A stretch of DNA of 64,000 bases from CALMBW01 sp963779645 (GCA_963779645.1 CAVZYX010000005.1:2232001-2296000), one strand, 5' to 3'. Shown: positions 1-9,381, counted from the first letter of the stretch. Made by a program: numbers and translations. The notes: generated by a model not told the origin, from the letters alone.

Positions 1-112
1 TCGCCTGGCGCTGGGCCGGCGTGACCATGGAAAGCATCAGCACGGGAACGAGAAGGAGGCCGAGTGCGGCCTTCTTGCTGTCCTCCCAACTGACGCCGAA
101 CGCTACTTTCAT
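1..112 (-). CDS. N-terminus of a secreted protein (partial, runs off the window)
   Basis: Only the first 37 codons are in the window, read on the minus strand from an ATG at 110-112. A GGAGGT ribosome-binding site sits just upstream at 114-119. The peptide begins MKVAFGVSWEDSKKAALG and continues with a hydrophobic leucine/valine run and a possible cleavage region near TPAQ, so it looks like a Sec signal peptide or membrane anchor. No domain lies within the window, so the function cannot be told. It is divergent from the genes that follow. Confidence 0.5.
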   Translation of the reverse strand, partial: MKVAFGVSWEDSKKAALGLLLVPVLMLSMVTPAQRQA

Positions 113-272
113 GTGACCTCCACTTGACGTCAACATTTCCAAGTCCTGGTAATCGTCTTAGTCCCCTATCGGCGCTAACGTGGCAATTCCTGGATAGCCC
201 GAACGGGTCATATCGAGCACCAATCTCGATGCGACGAAGGTCGTACCCGCCTAAAGCAGGTAGAACTAGCCC

Positions 273-563
273 ATGCCCACGATGCCGACCCGACACGTCT
301 CGATCGAGGGCACGACGTTCGAGGGGGACAGGCTGCGGCTGTCGTTCTCGATCGCGAAGAAGCTCTACGTCTGTCCCGGCTGCAGGCGGCCGATCGGCGT
401 GGGGGCGGAGCATGTGTTCGTGCATTTCCTGGATGCCGACCCGACCTGGGACCACGAGCACTGGCACAACGAGTGCGTTGCCGATCGCATCTTGCGAACC
501 CTTGCGTCGGAACGACCGGTCCCCGCCCCGCGCGCCCCTCGTCCGCGCCGTCGCAAAAGCTAA
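273..563 (+). CDS. Small zinc-finger-like hypothetical protein
   Basis: A 96-residue protein. It has a CPGC pair near residues 34-37, followed by a histidine/cysteine cluster (HEHWHNEC) around residues 62-69. Together these look like one treble-clef or zinc-knuckle site, slightly HNH-like in spacing but without a convincing nuclease core. The C-terminus is a basic Pro/Arg tail (RAPRPRRRKS) suited to nucleic-acid contact. I chose the ATG at 273; a second ATG lies three codons later. I do not recognise a named family. Small proteins with this architecture are common in Actinobacteria, but the function is unknown. Confidence 0.5.
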   Translation: MPTMPTRHVSIEGTTFEGDRLRLSFSIAKKLYVCPGCRRPIGVGAEHVFVHFLDADPTWDHEHWHNECVADRILRTLASERPVPAPRAPRPRRRKS

Positions 564-787
564 GCAACCACCCAGAAGGTAGATCTAGGGACTTTGACCA
601 CCATGATTTACCACGATTTACTAATCCCTCTCAAGAACCCCCAGTTATCACCAAGTGACTCACCTTAACTACCTAGAACAAGAACCACCCGAAACGGTCT
701 TGTGCAACATCCCGCCGTGGTGACACCGTGGCGTGGGGCATCAAAGCACCAAATGGGAGGCTCGGAAGGGGGTGTTCAGCAGATCTC

Positions 788-2128
788 ATGTCTGACCAAA
801 CGCTCGAACACCTCGAGGAACTAACCAACATCGAGATGCAGGCCGATCTCCAACGTCTCGACGGTCTGGTCGTCGATGCCGCCGCGCCCGACGTCATCGT
901 TCTTGACGAACCGCCCGAGCCTCTGGGGCGTCCATTCCTCAAACTGTGGCTGGCGACCGCCATCTCGAACCTCGGAGATGGCGCCCGGCTCACGGCGCTG
1001 CCGCTTCTCGCCGCCACGATCACGCGCGAGCCGCTCGCCATCTCCGGTCTCTTGTTCGCCGGAAAGCTTCCCTGGCTGCTGCTCAGTCTTCACTCGGGGG
1101 CTATCGCCGACCGGGTCGACCGCCGAAAGTTGATCGCGGGCGTCACGATCGGCCGCGGGATCGTGATGGCGCTGCTCGCCTTCGCGGCGATCGCAGGAAA
1201 CGTCACACTGCCGATGATCTACGCGGTCGCGCTGATCCAAGGTATCGGGGAGGTCTTCGCCGACAACGCTTCCTTCGCCCTGCTTCCGTCACTCGTTCCA
1301 CGAAGCCGGTTGGAGGATGCGAACGGGCGACTCGAATCCGCCGTGATCGTCGCCAACGAGTTCGCCGGTCCCGCGCTTGGAGGCCTTCTGTTCGCGGTTG
1401 CGATCGCACTCCCCTTCTCGCTCGATGCCGTTTCCTTCTTGGGAGCAGCTCTACTGATCGCGACGCTTCCCAAGTCCCCCTCGCTGAGGGTCACCGAGCA
1501 GCACACGACCATCCGCACCGACATCGCCGAGGGGTTGCGATGGATGTGGCACAACTCCACATTGCGCGACCTCAGCCTCATCGCTTGTGCAACAAATCTC
1601 GTTCTGTTCGCGACCTTCTCGATCCAGGTTCTCTTCGTTCTCGAGGTCCTCGGACTCTCGGCCCAAGGTTTCGGCATTTTCCTGGCGGTCGAAGCGCTCG
1701 GTGCTGTGGGGGGAAGCCTCATCGCTGCAAAACTTCGGAAACGTTGGGGTGTCGCCCGAACGGTCGCGCTCGCGCTAGCGACCGCTGCTGTTGCCAACCT
1801 GATGTTGGCGATGACGACCGCATGGGTTTTCGCCGGTGCTATGGCGATGCTTGTGTCCGTCGGTGGTGGTGTATGGAATGTCGTGACCAACTCGTTCAGG
1901 CAACAGGCGACTCCCGATGAATTGCTCGGCCGGGTGCAGAGTAGTCATCGGCTGCTCTCTTGGGGAGCTATGCCGATCGGAACACTTCTGGGCGGAGCTG
2001 TCTCGGCAGCATTCGGCTTGCACGCGCCATTCCTTGTCGCCGGTCTCGTGCTGACTGCACTCGCATTCTTGGTGGCGGCCGTATTGGGACGCTCGAACGT
2101 ACCGGCCACCGTCCCGTCCGGCGCCTAG
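788..2128 (+). CDS. MFS transporter, EntS-like exporter family
   Basis: An integral membrane secondary transporter of the major facilitator superfamily. It has about 12 hydrophobic segments starting near LWLATAISNLGDGARL. The loop after TM2 carries the MFS signature (GAIADRVDRRKLI), and the central loop separates the two six-helix halves. It most resembles the MFS_3/enterobactin-exporter (EntS) group, which exports siderophores or drugs; the substrate is not readable. The frame is open from a GTG at 728, but the ATG at 788 has the purine-rich GGAAGGGGG upstream and gives 446 residues. The stop codon overlaps the stop of the convergent lipoprotein gene. Confidence 0.8.
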   Translation: MSDQTLEHLEELTNIEMQADLQRLDGLVVDAAAPDVIVLDEPPEPLGRPFLKLWLATAISNLGDGARLTALPLLAATITREPLAISGLLFAGKLPWLLLSLHSGAIADRVDRRKLIAGVTIGRGIVMALLAFAAIAGNVTLPMIYAVALIQGIGEVFADNASFALLPSLVPRSRLEDANGRLESAVIVANEFAGPALGGLLFAVAIALPFSLDAVSFLGAALLIATLPKSPSLRVTEQHTTIRTDIAEGLRWMWHNSTLRDLSLIACATNLVLFATFSIQVLFVLEVLGLSAQGFGIFLAVEALGAVGGSLIAAKLRKRWGVARTVALALATAAVANLMLAMTTAWVFAGAMAMLVSVGGGVWNVVTNSFRQQATPDELLGRVQSSHRLLSWGAMPIGTLLGGAVSAAFGLHAPFLVAGLVLTALAFLVAAVLGRSNVPATVPSGA

Positions 2129-2595
2129 TCCTTCTTACCTGCGGGAGATGACGCTCCGGCACCGACCGGTGAGTCGACTCGGCCGATCGAAACGAACGTT
2201 GCTGTGGCGCTCTCACAGCCCGGGTTGCGTATCTGAACGGCCACGAAGTCTCCGGTGGTGGTGTCGCTGAAATATGCCTCAGCCTCGAAGCCTTCGTTCT
2301 CGGTGCTGATCTCCACGTAACGCGGGGGCTGAAGGACGTCCAGGTATTTGTTGAGTGCTTCGGTGACGCCCAGCGGCACGTTAAGTGAGATGACCAAGAG
2401 GCCCCGGTCCTCGGCAACGGACCGAACGACGGTTCCCGGCTCGACGAGCATCTCGGGTGGCACTCCCTCAGTGTTCGCCCCGGGCGAGGGAGAGGGTAAG
2501 TGGCAGGCCGTGGGGAAAAGTTCGGCTCCGTCCTCTCCGGAGCATGCGGTCACGGCGAGAAGCAGCACGGCAGAAAGGGCGACCAAGCGCAACAT
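2125..2595 (-). CDS. Hypothetical lipoprotein
   Basis: A 156-residue protein with a clear lipoprotein signal: MLRLVALSAVLLLAVTAC, giving a lipobox with acylated Cys18. The mature part has two further cysteines (in TACHLPSP and NPGCES) that could form a disulfide. It ends in a flexible Gly/Ser/Lys tail. No known domain was recognised. It is convergent with the MFS gene and their stop codons overlap by a few bases, with no visible terminator between them. Confidence 0.65.
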   Translation of the reverse strand: MLRLVALSAVLLLAVTACSGEDGAELFPTACHLPSPSPGANTEGVPPEMLVEPGTVVRSVAEDRGLLVISLNVPLGVTEALNKYLDVLQPPRYVEISTENEGFEAEAYFSDTTTGDFVAVQIRNPGCESATATFVSIGRVDSPVGAGASSPAGKKD

Positions 2596-2636
2596 GGAAC
2601 GAGCTTAGGCGGAGAACTCGTCGGTAGACTCCCTCG

Positions 2637-3191
2637 ATGACTGCCTACTTGAACGAGGACGGCCGCGCCGAACCTCCCGTTGCCGGCGACGAAACAGCAA
2701 CCCTCTTGGGTTCCCTAGAGCGGCAGCGTGCAACCTTCGCGTGGAAAGCTGGAGAACTCGACTCGGCCGGTCTCCGGGCAAAAGTCGGCGCTTCATCCAT
2801 GACCCTGGGGGGTTTACTCAAACACCTCGCCCTAGTTGAGGACCACTACTTCACATTCAAGCTGCATGGGCGAAAGCTCGGGGCTCCTTGGGACGCCGTC
2901 GACTGGGACGCTGACCCAGACTGGGAGTGGCATTCAGCGACTCGGGACTCACCCGAAGATCTCTATGCGCTCTGGAAGAGTGCCGTCGAGCGTTCGCGCG
3001 CCTCGGTCGACGAAGCCCTAGCCACTGGAGGGGTCGATCAGCTGGCGAAGTTCACCTGGCCAGACGGCCGGACACCGAGCCTCAGACGGATCCTGATCGA
3101 CCTGATCGAGGAGTACGCCCGGCACACGGGCCACGCCGACCTCATCCGAGAGTCGATCGATGGCCTCGTAGGAGAAGACCGCCCGCACTAG
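2637..3191 (+). CDS. DinB-family (DUF664) protein, possible mycothiol-dependent transferase
   Basis: A 184-residue protein of the DinB/DUF664 four-helix-bundle family. The metal-site histidines are visible: one in LLKHLALVEDHYF (about residue 62) and a pair in YARHTGHADLIRE near the C-terminus. The W-D-rich middle (WDAVDWDADPDWEW) is typical of the actinobacterial DUF664 branch. In Actinobacteria this fold includes mycothiol-dependent enzymes. That makes thiol transfer or detoxification plausible, but the substrate is unknown. It is followed at once by a tRNA gene on the opposite strand. Confidence 0.75.
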   Translation: MTAYLNEDGRAEPPVAGDETATLLGSLERQRATFAWKAGELDSAGLRAKVGASSMTLGGLLKHLALVEDHYFTFKLHGRKLGAPWDAVDWDADPDWEWHSATRDSPEDLYALWKSAVERSRASVDEALATGGVDQLAKFTWPDGRTPSLRRILIDLIEEYARHTGHADLIRESIDGLVGEDRPH

Positions 3192-3207
3192 CCGGCACCT
3201 GGCTGAG

Positions 3208-3279
3208 TGGGCGGTACTGGGATCGAACCAGTGACCTCTTCGGTGTGAACGAAGCGCTCTCCCGCTGAGCTAACCGCCC
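3208..3279 (-). tRNA. tRNA-Val (anticodon CAC)
   Basis: On the minus strand the acceptor stem GGGCGGT pairs with ACCGCCC over seven bases. The D-arm is GCTC/GAGC. The anticodon stem CTTCG/CGAAG encloses the loop TTCACAC, so the anticodon is CAC (valine, GUG codons). The T-arm ACTGG-TTCGATC-CCAGT is perfect. The element is 72 nt including the discriminator A, and no CCA is encoded. Confidence 0.97.
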
Positions 3280-3399
3280 GGGAGCGCCAAGGATAAAGCC
3301 CTTCGCTGAAACCTCTCGCTAGTCCTTGACCCGACATAGTTCTTCCGTTTGAGTGTCCCCTGCAGGTCACAGGCGGTGATCTCTTACTCGGGAGGTTGT

Positions 3400-4542
3400 A
3401 TGCGTCAACGCGTCATTGCTTTACTCGCGCTCTCTGCGCTTGTATCGCTTTCTGTACCTATGGGAGCCGCGCAAGCGGCCACCACTTACGAAGTGAAGGT
3501 GGGGGCCGGGGCAGGCAAGGCTTTCTCCTTCCGGATGTATCCCTCGGCATTGAAGGTTCATCAGGGCGACACGATCCATTTCTCGGGACTCGTCGACGTT
3601 CTTCCCGCCGGTGAGTCGGCGGAAGAGTGGCGCGAAGAGAACCAATCGCAGCCCGAAGACCCCTTCACCGTCTGGCTTCCGGATCCGGACGACAACTCAG
3701 AGAAGTTCAACGCTGACTTGCTCGGGGATCTCAACTGCGGGGGGGAAGAGGCGCCTTGTAGCTATGACGGCACTTTCTTGCACGGCGGCCTGGCGATAGC
3801 CGAGGACCCGGGCCTGTACATAAACGTCGACGTGCCACCTGGCACGGTCTTCTACACGATCCTCCCGATCGGCTTAAACAGCTCGATCCGGATCGAAGTC
3901 GTGAACGAGGACGCTGCCGCTTCCGACCCCGCAGCGATCGCCACGCAAGTGGCCGAGCAGAGAGACCGAGACAAGTCTCTAGCGACGGCCCTTTACAACT
4001 CACTGAGCAAGCCGACCAAGCACAAGGAAGGCAAGAAGACGGTGTGGGACGCCTACGCAGGCTTCGATACTCGTTACCTGGCTTTCTTCGACTTCTTCCC
4101 GGCGAAGATCCCGGCCAAGAAGGGCGATGTTGTGCGCTGGCACATGGAGTTCGAGAGCGAGGCGCATAGCGCAACCTACGGACGAGACTTCGGCCTCGAA
4201 GTCTTCAACGAATCGTTCGCATTCATGTGCGACCCCGATGGTGATGATGGGATGGGGCCCGACGCCCCAGCGTTGGAAGAACCTCCGTTCTGCGCCGACC
4301 CCTCACAGTTTGAAGTCGATTTCCCGCCCGGCTTCTTCAACGTGGTTGGCAACGGCAAACTCAACGACACCGATGACGTGGAAAGCTCCGGCGTCCGAAC
4401 CCCTGCCGATCTCCAAGGCGGCGGTTTCGGTGAAGAGCTGTACTGGGACGTGGAGCTAGGCGCAAAGAGCGATGCCAAAGGCTTTCAGTTCTTTTGCCTG
4501 TTCCACGGCTTCGGGATGAGCAACAAGATCGTCGTTAAGTAA
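3400..4542 (+). CDS. Secreted protein with C-terminal plastocyanin-like (cupredoxin) domain
   Basis: A 380-residue exported protein. The start at 3400 follows a GGAGG site at 3391-3395. The signal peptide runs MRQRVIALLALSALVSLSVP to a likely AQA|A cleavage. Two cupredoxin-like halves are visible: one starting FSFRMYPSALKVHQGDTIHF, the other FDFFPAKIPAKKGDVVRW. The second half carries a full set of type 1 copper ligands: His in EAHSATYG, then Cys, His and Met in FFCLFHGFGMSNK. The first half lacks the C-x2-H-x4-M loop, so only one copper site is expected. It is probably an extracytoplasmic electron carrier or copper-binding protein. A strong terminator follows. Confidence 0.75.
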   Translation: MRQRVIALLALSALVSLSVPMGAAQAATTYEVKVGAGAGKAFSFRMYPSALKVHQGDTIHFSGLVDVLPAGESAEEWREENQSQPEDPFTVWLPDPDDNSEKFNADLLGDLNCGGEEAPCSYDGTFLHGGLAIAEDPGLYINVDVPPGTVFYTILPIGLNSSIRIEVVNEDAAASDPAAIATQVAEQRDRDKSLATALYNSLSKPTKHKEGKKTVWDAYAGFDTRYLAFFDFFPAKIPAKKGDVVRWHMEFESEAHSATYGRDFGLEVFNESFAFMCDPDGDDGMGPDAPALEEPPFCADPSQFEVDFPPGFFNVVGNGKLNDTDDVESSGVRTPADLQGGGFGEELYWDVELGAKSDAKGFQFFCLFHGFGMSNKIVVK

Positions 4543-4562
4543 CAAGTAATAAGGAGACAGTT

Positions 4563-4597
4563 GGTCCGGGGCCTACTTAGCGCCCCGGACCTTCCTT
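4563..4597 (+). terminator. Rho-independent terminator after the cupredoxin gene
   Basis: A perfect 10-bp stem, GGTCCGGGGC (4563-4572) pairing with GCCCCGGACC (4582-4591), with a 9-nt loop. It is followed by TTCCTTT and sits 20 bases after the cupredoxin stop codon. Confidence 0.85.
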
Positions 4598-4672
4598 TCC
4601 AACAGGGTTATCCACAGTTCGCTTGCTTCGGATGAGCAAAAGCCCATCGGCTAACCGTTAGAGTTCCGCTCG

Positions 4673-5923
4673 ATGGGAACCGTCATCCACCTCTCCAAAG
4701 GCCGCTCACACGTCGACGGCGCTACCGATGAACGTTCACGGTCCGGTCGGACTGCTCTCGTACTCGGGGGCGGCGGCATCACAGGGGCCGCTTATCACCT
4801 CGGTGTCCTCACCGCGATGAACGCCATGAGCAAGAACGTCTCGGTGAACGACTTCGACATGTACGTCGGCACCTCCGCCGGCTCCGTGATCGCTTCGTGT
4901 TTGGCGAACGGCGTCACGCCCGAGGATCTGATGCTGGCGAACCTCGGGCACGAATCGGCTTCCATCCCCGCGATCGATGCGCGCGAGATCATGACGCCCG
5001 ATCGCCGTGGTATCGCGAGGTCGATGATCAGGTGGCCCTTCGGTGTTTTGGGAGCGGTCCGCCGCTACGTCGGTCACCCATTCACGACATCCGTCGTCGA
5101 TGGCCTTGGGGCGATCGCCGAGGGCTTACCTCAAGCCGTTTATACGACGGACGGGATCGAGCGGTACCTTCGTGACGTTCTGACCCAGTCTGGCCGCACC
5201 AACCACTTCAGGGACACACGCAGGCGCCTCTTCATCACTGCAACCAACTTCGACACGGCCGAGCGTCGCGTCTTCGGTGCCGACCGCAACACCGACGTCC
5301 CGATCTCCGAAGCTGCAGCTGCGTCTACCGCCATCCCCCTCCTCTATGCGCCTCGCCAGATCGGCGACGGTGTCTACATGGACGGTGGTCTCCGGTCGAC
5401 GACCAATATCGACATCGCGATCGCCCACGGAGCCAAGCTCATCGTCGTGGTCAACCCGCTGGTCCCGTACGTCCACGACATCCGACACATGCTTCCGTCC
5501 GCCACCGGTCTCCCCTCCCGGCACCTTTCTCAGAAGGGATTCCCGCATATCGCCGCACAGACGTTCCGCATCATGGCGCAAGCTCAGGTCGAGAAAGAGC
5601 TCGAGGTGATCCAGCACGCGCACCCCGACGTCGACATCATCCTCGTAGAGCCACGCAGCGACGACGAGCACCTCTTCGTCTTCAACCTTATGGACTACGG
5701 CTCGCGCGAGCGCATCGCCCGCCATGCGTTCGAGAGCGTGGCCATCGATCTCGTCACCCGCTTCCCCGAGTACAAGAAGGTGCTCGGACGTCACGGCATA
5801 AAGATCAACCGCGATCTGCTCATCGATCAGCTACAGAGCATCGTCGAGGGGGCCGAGCCTCGCTTCATCGAAGCCGCCGACCTCGGCCCGGGTCTCCTCT
5901 CCCACACCGCCGACCCGGAGTAA
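4673..5923 (+). CDS. Patatin-like phospholipase
   Basis: A 416-residue patatin-family serine hydrolase. The oxyanion-hole glycines GGGG are at about residues 32-35. The nucleophile elbow GTSAGS puts the catalytic serine at residue 68. The second member of the Ser-Asp dyad is in YMDGGLRS near residue 237. No signal peptide is seen, so it probably acts in the cytoplasm or at the inner membrane face on phospholipids or acyl esters. It is convergent with uvrA, with eight bases between stops. Confidence 0.85.
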   Translation: MGTVIHLSKGRSHVDGATDERSRSGRTALVLGGGGITGAAYHLGVLTAMNAMSKNVSVNDFDMYVGTSAGSVIASCLANGVTPEDLMLANLGHESASIPAIDAREIMTPDRRGIARSMIRWPFGVLGAVRRYVGHPFTTSVVDGLGAIAEGLPQAVYTTDGIERYLRDVLTQSGRTNHFRDTRRRLFITATNFDTAERRVFGADRNTDVPISEAAAASTAIPLLYAPRQIGDGVYMDGGLRSTTNIDIAIAHGAKLIVVVNPLVPYVHDIRHMLPSATGLPSRHLSQKGFPHIAAQTFRIMAQAQVEKELEVIQHAHPDVDIILVEPRSDDEHLFVFNLMDYGSRERIARHAFESVAIDLVTRFPEYKKVLGRHGIKINRDLLIDQLQSIVEGAEPRFIEAADLGPGLLSHTADPE

Positions 5924-5931
5924 CCCGAAAG

Positions 5932-8847
5932 CTAGGCGGAGCGGCGACGAGCAGAGGAGCGCTGGCGAGACTTGGCAGCGGCTGCGACGCTCTTGCCGCG
6001 GTTCCCTTCGAGGATCTCCTTCAGGAACTGACCCGTGTACGAACCCTTCGTGCGGGCGACCTGCTCGGGGGTCCCCTCGGCAACGATCTCGCCTCCCCCG
6101 GCTCCCCCTTCGGGACCGAGGTCGATGATGTGGTCCGCCGTCTTGATCACGTCGAGGTTGTGCTCGATGACCACGACGCTGTTGCCGGAATCGACGAGTC
6201 GGTGGAGAACACCCAATAGTTTCTTGACGTCATCGAAATGCAGACCGGTGGTGGGCTCATCGAGGATGTAGATCGTGCGGCCCGTCGAGCGCTTCGCAAG
6301 TTCGGTGGACAACTTGACGCGTTGTGCTTCGCCGCCGGAAAGGGTGGGAGCCGGCTGTCCAAGCTTCACGTAGCCGAGGCCGACGTCGTTCAGCGTGTTC
6401 ATGTGCCGAGCGATCGGGGGGATCGGCTCGAAGAAGCTCGCAGCTTCCTCGACACTCATCTCGAGAACCTCGGAGATGTTCTTGCCTTTGTAACGAACCT
6501 CAAGCGTTTCGCGGTTGTAGCGCTTGCCCTTGCACACCTCACAAGGGACGTAAACGTCGGGGAGGAAGTGCATCTCGATCTTGATCGTTCCGTCACCGGC
6601 GCACGCCTCGCACCGTCCCCCTTTGACGTTGAAAGAGAAACGACCGGGTTGGTAACCCTTGCGCTTCGCGTCGGGCGTCTTGGCGAAGAGCTTGCGGATG
6701 TGGTCGAACACGCCGGTGTATGTGGCAGCGTTGCTCCGCGGGGTTCTACCGATCGGGCTCTGGTCGATCTCGATCACCTTGTCCACTAGCTCGAGCCCCT
6801 CGATCGTCTTGTGCTTGCCCGGGATCAAGCGGGCGTTGCGGATCAACGATTGATGTACGGCCCGGTAGAGGATCTCGTTCACCAGTGTGGACTTACCCGA
6901 CCCTGACACCCCGGTCACTGCGGTGAACTTGCCCAAAGGGAACGCGACGTCGATGCCCTTCAGATTGTGCTGGCGCGCACCCTTTACGACGATGGCGCCC
7001 CTGTCCTCCGGTTCACGGCGCTTCTTCGGGAGTTCGATGCTGTTGCGCCCCGCGATGTAATCGCCCGTGACCGACCGACGCTCCTTCAGCAAACCTGCCA
7101 GCGGGCCCGTGTAGACGATCTCGCCGCCGTGCTCACCGGCCCCCGGGCCGATATCGACAACCCAGTCGGCGGTACGGATCGTATCCTCGTCGTGCTCGAC
7201 GACGATCAGCATGTTTCCGAGGTCACGGAGGCGGATGAGGGTGTCGATCAACCGCCGGTTGTCGCGTTGATGCAGACCGATCGACGGCTCATCCAGAACG
7301 TAGAGAACCCCCACGAGACCTGAACCGATCTGCGTGGCGAGCCTGATCCTCTGGGCCTCGCCACCCGCCAGCGTCGCGGAGTTACGGCCGAGGGTCAGAT
7401 AGTCCAGCCCTACGTCGAGGAGGAACCCGAGCCGGGCATGGATCTCCTTGAGTACTCGTTCTGCGATGTGCGTTTCCCGATCGTTCAGTTCCACTTTTCG
7501 TAGGAATGCATCGGTGTCGCTGATGCACATGTCGGTTACTTCGTGGATGTTCAGCCCACCGAGCGTCACAGCCAGCGATTCGGGCCGCAGCCTCGCTCCC
7601 CCACATGCCGGGCACGGAACCTGCCGAAAGTACTGCTCGTAGCGCTCTCGGGCGAACTCGCTATCGGTTTCAGAGTGCCTACGCTCGAGCCAGGTGATGA
7701 CCCCCTCGAACACGGTCCAGTAGGAGCGGATCCTGTTGTACCGGTTCTTGTAGCGCACGTGGATCTCTTCATCTTCGTTGCCGAAGAGGATCAGGTCTTG
7801 GGCCTTCTTCGGAAGCTTCTTGAACGGCACGTCGAGCTTGAACTTGAAAGTGGAGGCGGCCGACTCCAGTAGGCGGTCGAAGTACTCGAGCGTCCGGCCA
7901 CCCCATGGCGCGATCGCACCTTCCTTTATAGAGAGGTCATGGTTCGGGATGACGAGCTCGGGATCGACCTCGAGGTGCGTGCCCAAACCGTCGCAGCGCT
8001 CACACGCCCCGTATGGTGAGTTGAAGGAGAAGTTCCGGGGGGCCAACTCGTCGAACGAGATCCCACAGTTGAGACATGCGAACTTCTGACTGAAGTAGAG
8101 GTCCTCGCCCGCATCATCGACCAGCTCGATCGCCGCCGTTCCCTCAGCGAGCTGCAGAGCGGTCTCGATCGAGTCGTTCAGACGTGACGCGATGCCTTCC
8201 TTGATGACCAGGCGGTCGACGATCACATCGATGTCGTGTTGGTAGTAGCGGTCGAGGCGGATCTTCTCAGTAAGCTCCTTCACCTCGCCATCGACGCGAG
8301 CACGGACGAAGCCACGCCGAGAGAGGTCTTCGAACAGGTTCGTGAACTCACCCTTGCGAGAGCGAACGATCGGCGCCAGCACCTGGAACCTTGTGCCCTC
8401 CGGAAGCTGAAGTACCTGGTCCACGATCTGCTCGGGTGTCTGACGAGCCACCGGATTGCCGCAGTTGTGACAATGGGGCCTCCCTATGCGTGCATATAAG
8501 AGGCGTAGGTAGTCGTAGATCTCGGTGATCGTCCCCACCGTCGACCGCGGGTTCTTCGGAGCGGACTTTTGGTCGATAGAGATCGCCGGCGACAGTCCCT
8601 CGATGAAGTCCACCTCGGGCTTGTCCATCTGACCTAGGAACTGGCGTGCGTAGGACGACAGCGACTCGACGTACCGCCTTTGCCCCTCGGCGTAGATCGT
8701 GTCGAACGCAAGCGAAGACTTCCCCGACCCGGAGATGCCGGTGAACACGATCAAGGCATCGCGCGGCAGCTCGAGGCTTACGTTTCTGAGGTTGTGCTCC
8801 CGGGCCCCCCGAATGACAAGGCGCCCCTCATTAGAGATAGCTGGCAT
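5932..8847 (-). CDS. uvrA: Excinuclease ABC subunit A
   Basis: A 971-residue, full-length UvrA, the damage-sensing ATPase of nucleotide excision repair. Both ABC modules are intact: Walker A GISGSGKSS near residue 37 with signature LAGGEAQRIR, then GVSGSGKST with LSGGEAQRVK. The zinc modules are present (CHNC; CLNC with CERC; CEAC with CEVC). It starts at ATG 8847. The basic C-terminal tail (SRQRSSARRRSA) is short. No perfect GAAC-N4-GTTC SOS box is visible upstream, only a palindrome ACACGCGTGT at 8867-8876. Confidence 0.98.
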   Translation of the reverse strand: MPAISNEGRLVIRGAREHNLRNVSLELPRDALIVFTGISGSGKSSLAFDTIYAEGQRRYVESLSSYARQFLGQMDKPEVDFIEGLSPAISIDQKSAPKNPRSTVGTITEIYDYLRLLYARIGRPHCHNCGNPVARQTPEQIVDQVLQLPEGTRFQVLAPIVRSRKGEFTNLFEDLSRRGFVRARVDGEVKELTEKIRLDRYYQHDIDVIVDRLVIKEGIASRLNDSIETALQLAEGTAAIELVDDAGEDLYFSQKFACLNCGISFDELAPRNFSFNSPYGACERCDGLGTHLEVDPELVIPNHDLSIKEGAIAPWGGRTLEYFDRLLESAASTFKFKLDVPFKKLPKKAQDLILFGNEDEEIHVRYKNRYNRIRSYWTVFEGVITWLERRHSETDSEFARERYEQYFRQVPCPACGGARLRPESLAVTLGGLNIHEVTDMCISDTDAFLRKVELNDRETHIAERVLKEIHARLGFLLDVGLDYLTLGRNSATLAGGEAQRIRLATQIGSGLVGVLYVLDEPSIGLHQRDNRRLIDTLIRLRDLGNMLIVVEHDEDTIRTADWVVDIGPGAGEHGGEIVYTGPLAGLLKERRSVTGDYIAGRNSIELPKKRREPEDRGAIVVKGARQHNLKGIDVAFPLGKFTAVTGVSGSGKSTLVNEILYRAVHQSLIRNARLIPGKHKTIEGLELVDKVIEIDQSPIGRTPRSNAATYTGVFDHIRKLFAKTPDAKRKGYQPGRFSFNVKGGRCEACAGDGTIKIEMHFLPDVYVPCEVCKGKRYNRETLEVRYKGKNISEVLEMSVEEAASFFEPIPPIARHMNTLNDVGLGYVKLGQPAPTLSGGEAQRVKLSTELAKRSTGRTIYILDEPTTGLHFDDVKKLLGVLHRLVDSGNSVVVIEHNLDVIKTADHIIDLGPEGGAGGGEIVAEGTPEQVARTKGSYTGQFLKEILEGNRGKSVAAAAKSRQRSSARRRSA

Positions 8848-8866
8848 GGACCTTTCACCTTAAACG

Positions 8867-8876
8867 ACACGCGTGT
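8867..8876. promoter_or_regulatory. Palindrome ACACGCGTGT upstream of uvrA (possible operator)
   Basis: A perfect 10-bp palindrome 20-29 bases upstream of the uvrA start, flanked by AT-rich bases. It does not match the LexA box seen at uvrB. It could be an operator or chance. Confidence 0.2.
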
Positions 8877-8936
8877 GTTTTCCCTCTACCCGGGGCCGGT
8901 CATCCGCCGAAGCTCCACACCGTCCGGGTTCTCCAG

Positions 8937-8968
8937 GGGACGCCATGGAGAGAGCTCCATGGCGTCCC
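8937..8968 (-). terminator. Long perfect hairpin downstream of the zinc-ribbon gene
   Basis: A 14-bp perfect stem, GGGACGCCATGGAG (8937-8950) pairing with CTCCATGGCGTCCC (8955-8968), with a 4-nt AGAG loop. It lies between the zinc-ribbon gene and uvrA, both on the minus strand. It lacks a clear U-tract, so it may act as a terminator or mRNA-stabilising hairpin. Confidence 0.55.
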
Positions 8969-8982
8969 TTGCCACTTGAGAC

Positions 8983-9381
8983 TTACAAAAGGCCGGATTC
9001 CTGCCCCGGCCACTGGGTGGCGGCCGAGTCGACGGTTTGTTGCATCTCTTCGAGGATGAAGCGGGCTAGGCCTATTCCTTCGTTCTCGGGTAGGGAAAGC
9101 ACGCAGCGTGCTTTTTCGCCGTCCCATACCGAGAAGCGGACGTGGCGGCCGGTGAACATCACCGAGCCTTCTTCTGCTTCGACGAGTTGTTGGGAGAGGT
9201 AGCACGAGACCCGAAGGAAGCCGGGTTCAAGATCGTCGTCCATGACCTTCACGCCGGCGAAGAAGCGCACCTTCTTAGCGGGGCTCTCGCCCAACAGGTG
9301 CACGGGAAGATCGGAACCGCAGCGCGCGCAGAATGCGTGATCGGTCGGCTGCTCGAGCCGGCAATGCGGACAGAAGATCAT
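8983..9381 (-). CDS. Zinc-ribbon protein of unknown function
   Basis: A 132-residue protein with an N-terminal zinc ribbon (CPHC at residues 4-7 and CARC near residues 18-21). A roughly 100-residue alpha/beta domain rich in aromatic residues follows (FFAGVKVMDDD, RFSVWDGEK). No catalytic motif or membrane segment is visible. It starts at ATG 9381, with a GGGGGCAAGG purine stretch upstream. It stands alone on the minus strand behind a strong hairpin. The function is unknown. Confidence 0.55.
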   Translation of the reverse strand: MIFCPHCRLEQPTDHAFCARCGSDLPVHLLGESPAKKVRFFAGVKVMDDDLEPGFLRVSCYLSQQLVEAEEGSVMFTGRHVRFSVWDGEKARCVLSLPENEGIGLARFILEEMQQTVDSAATQWPGQESGLL

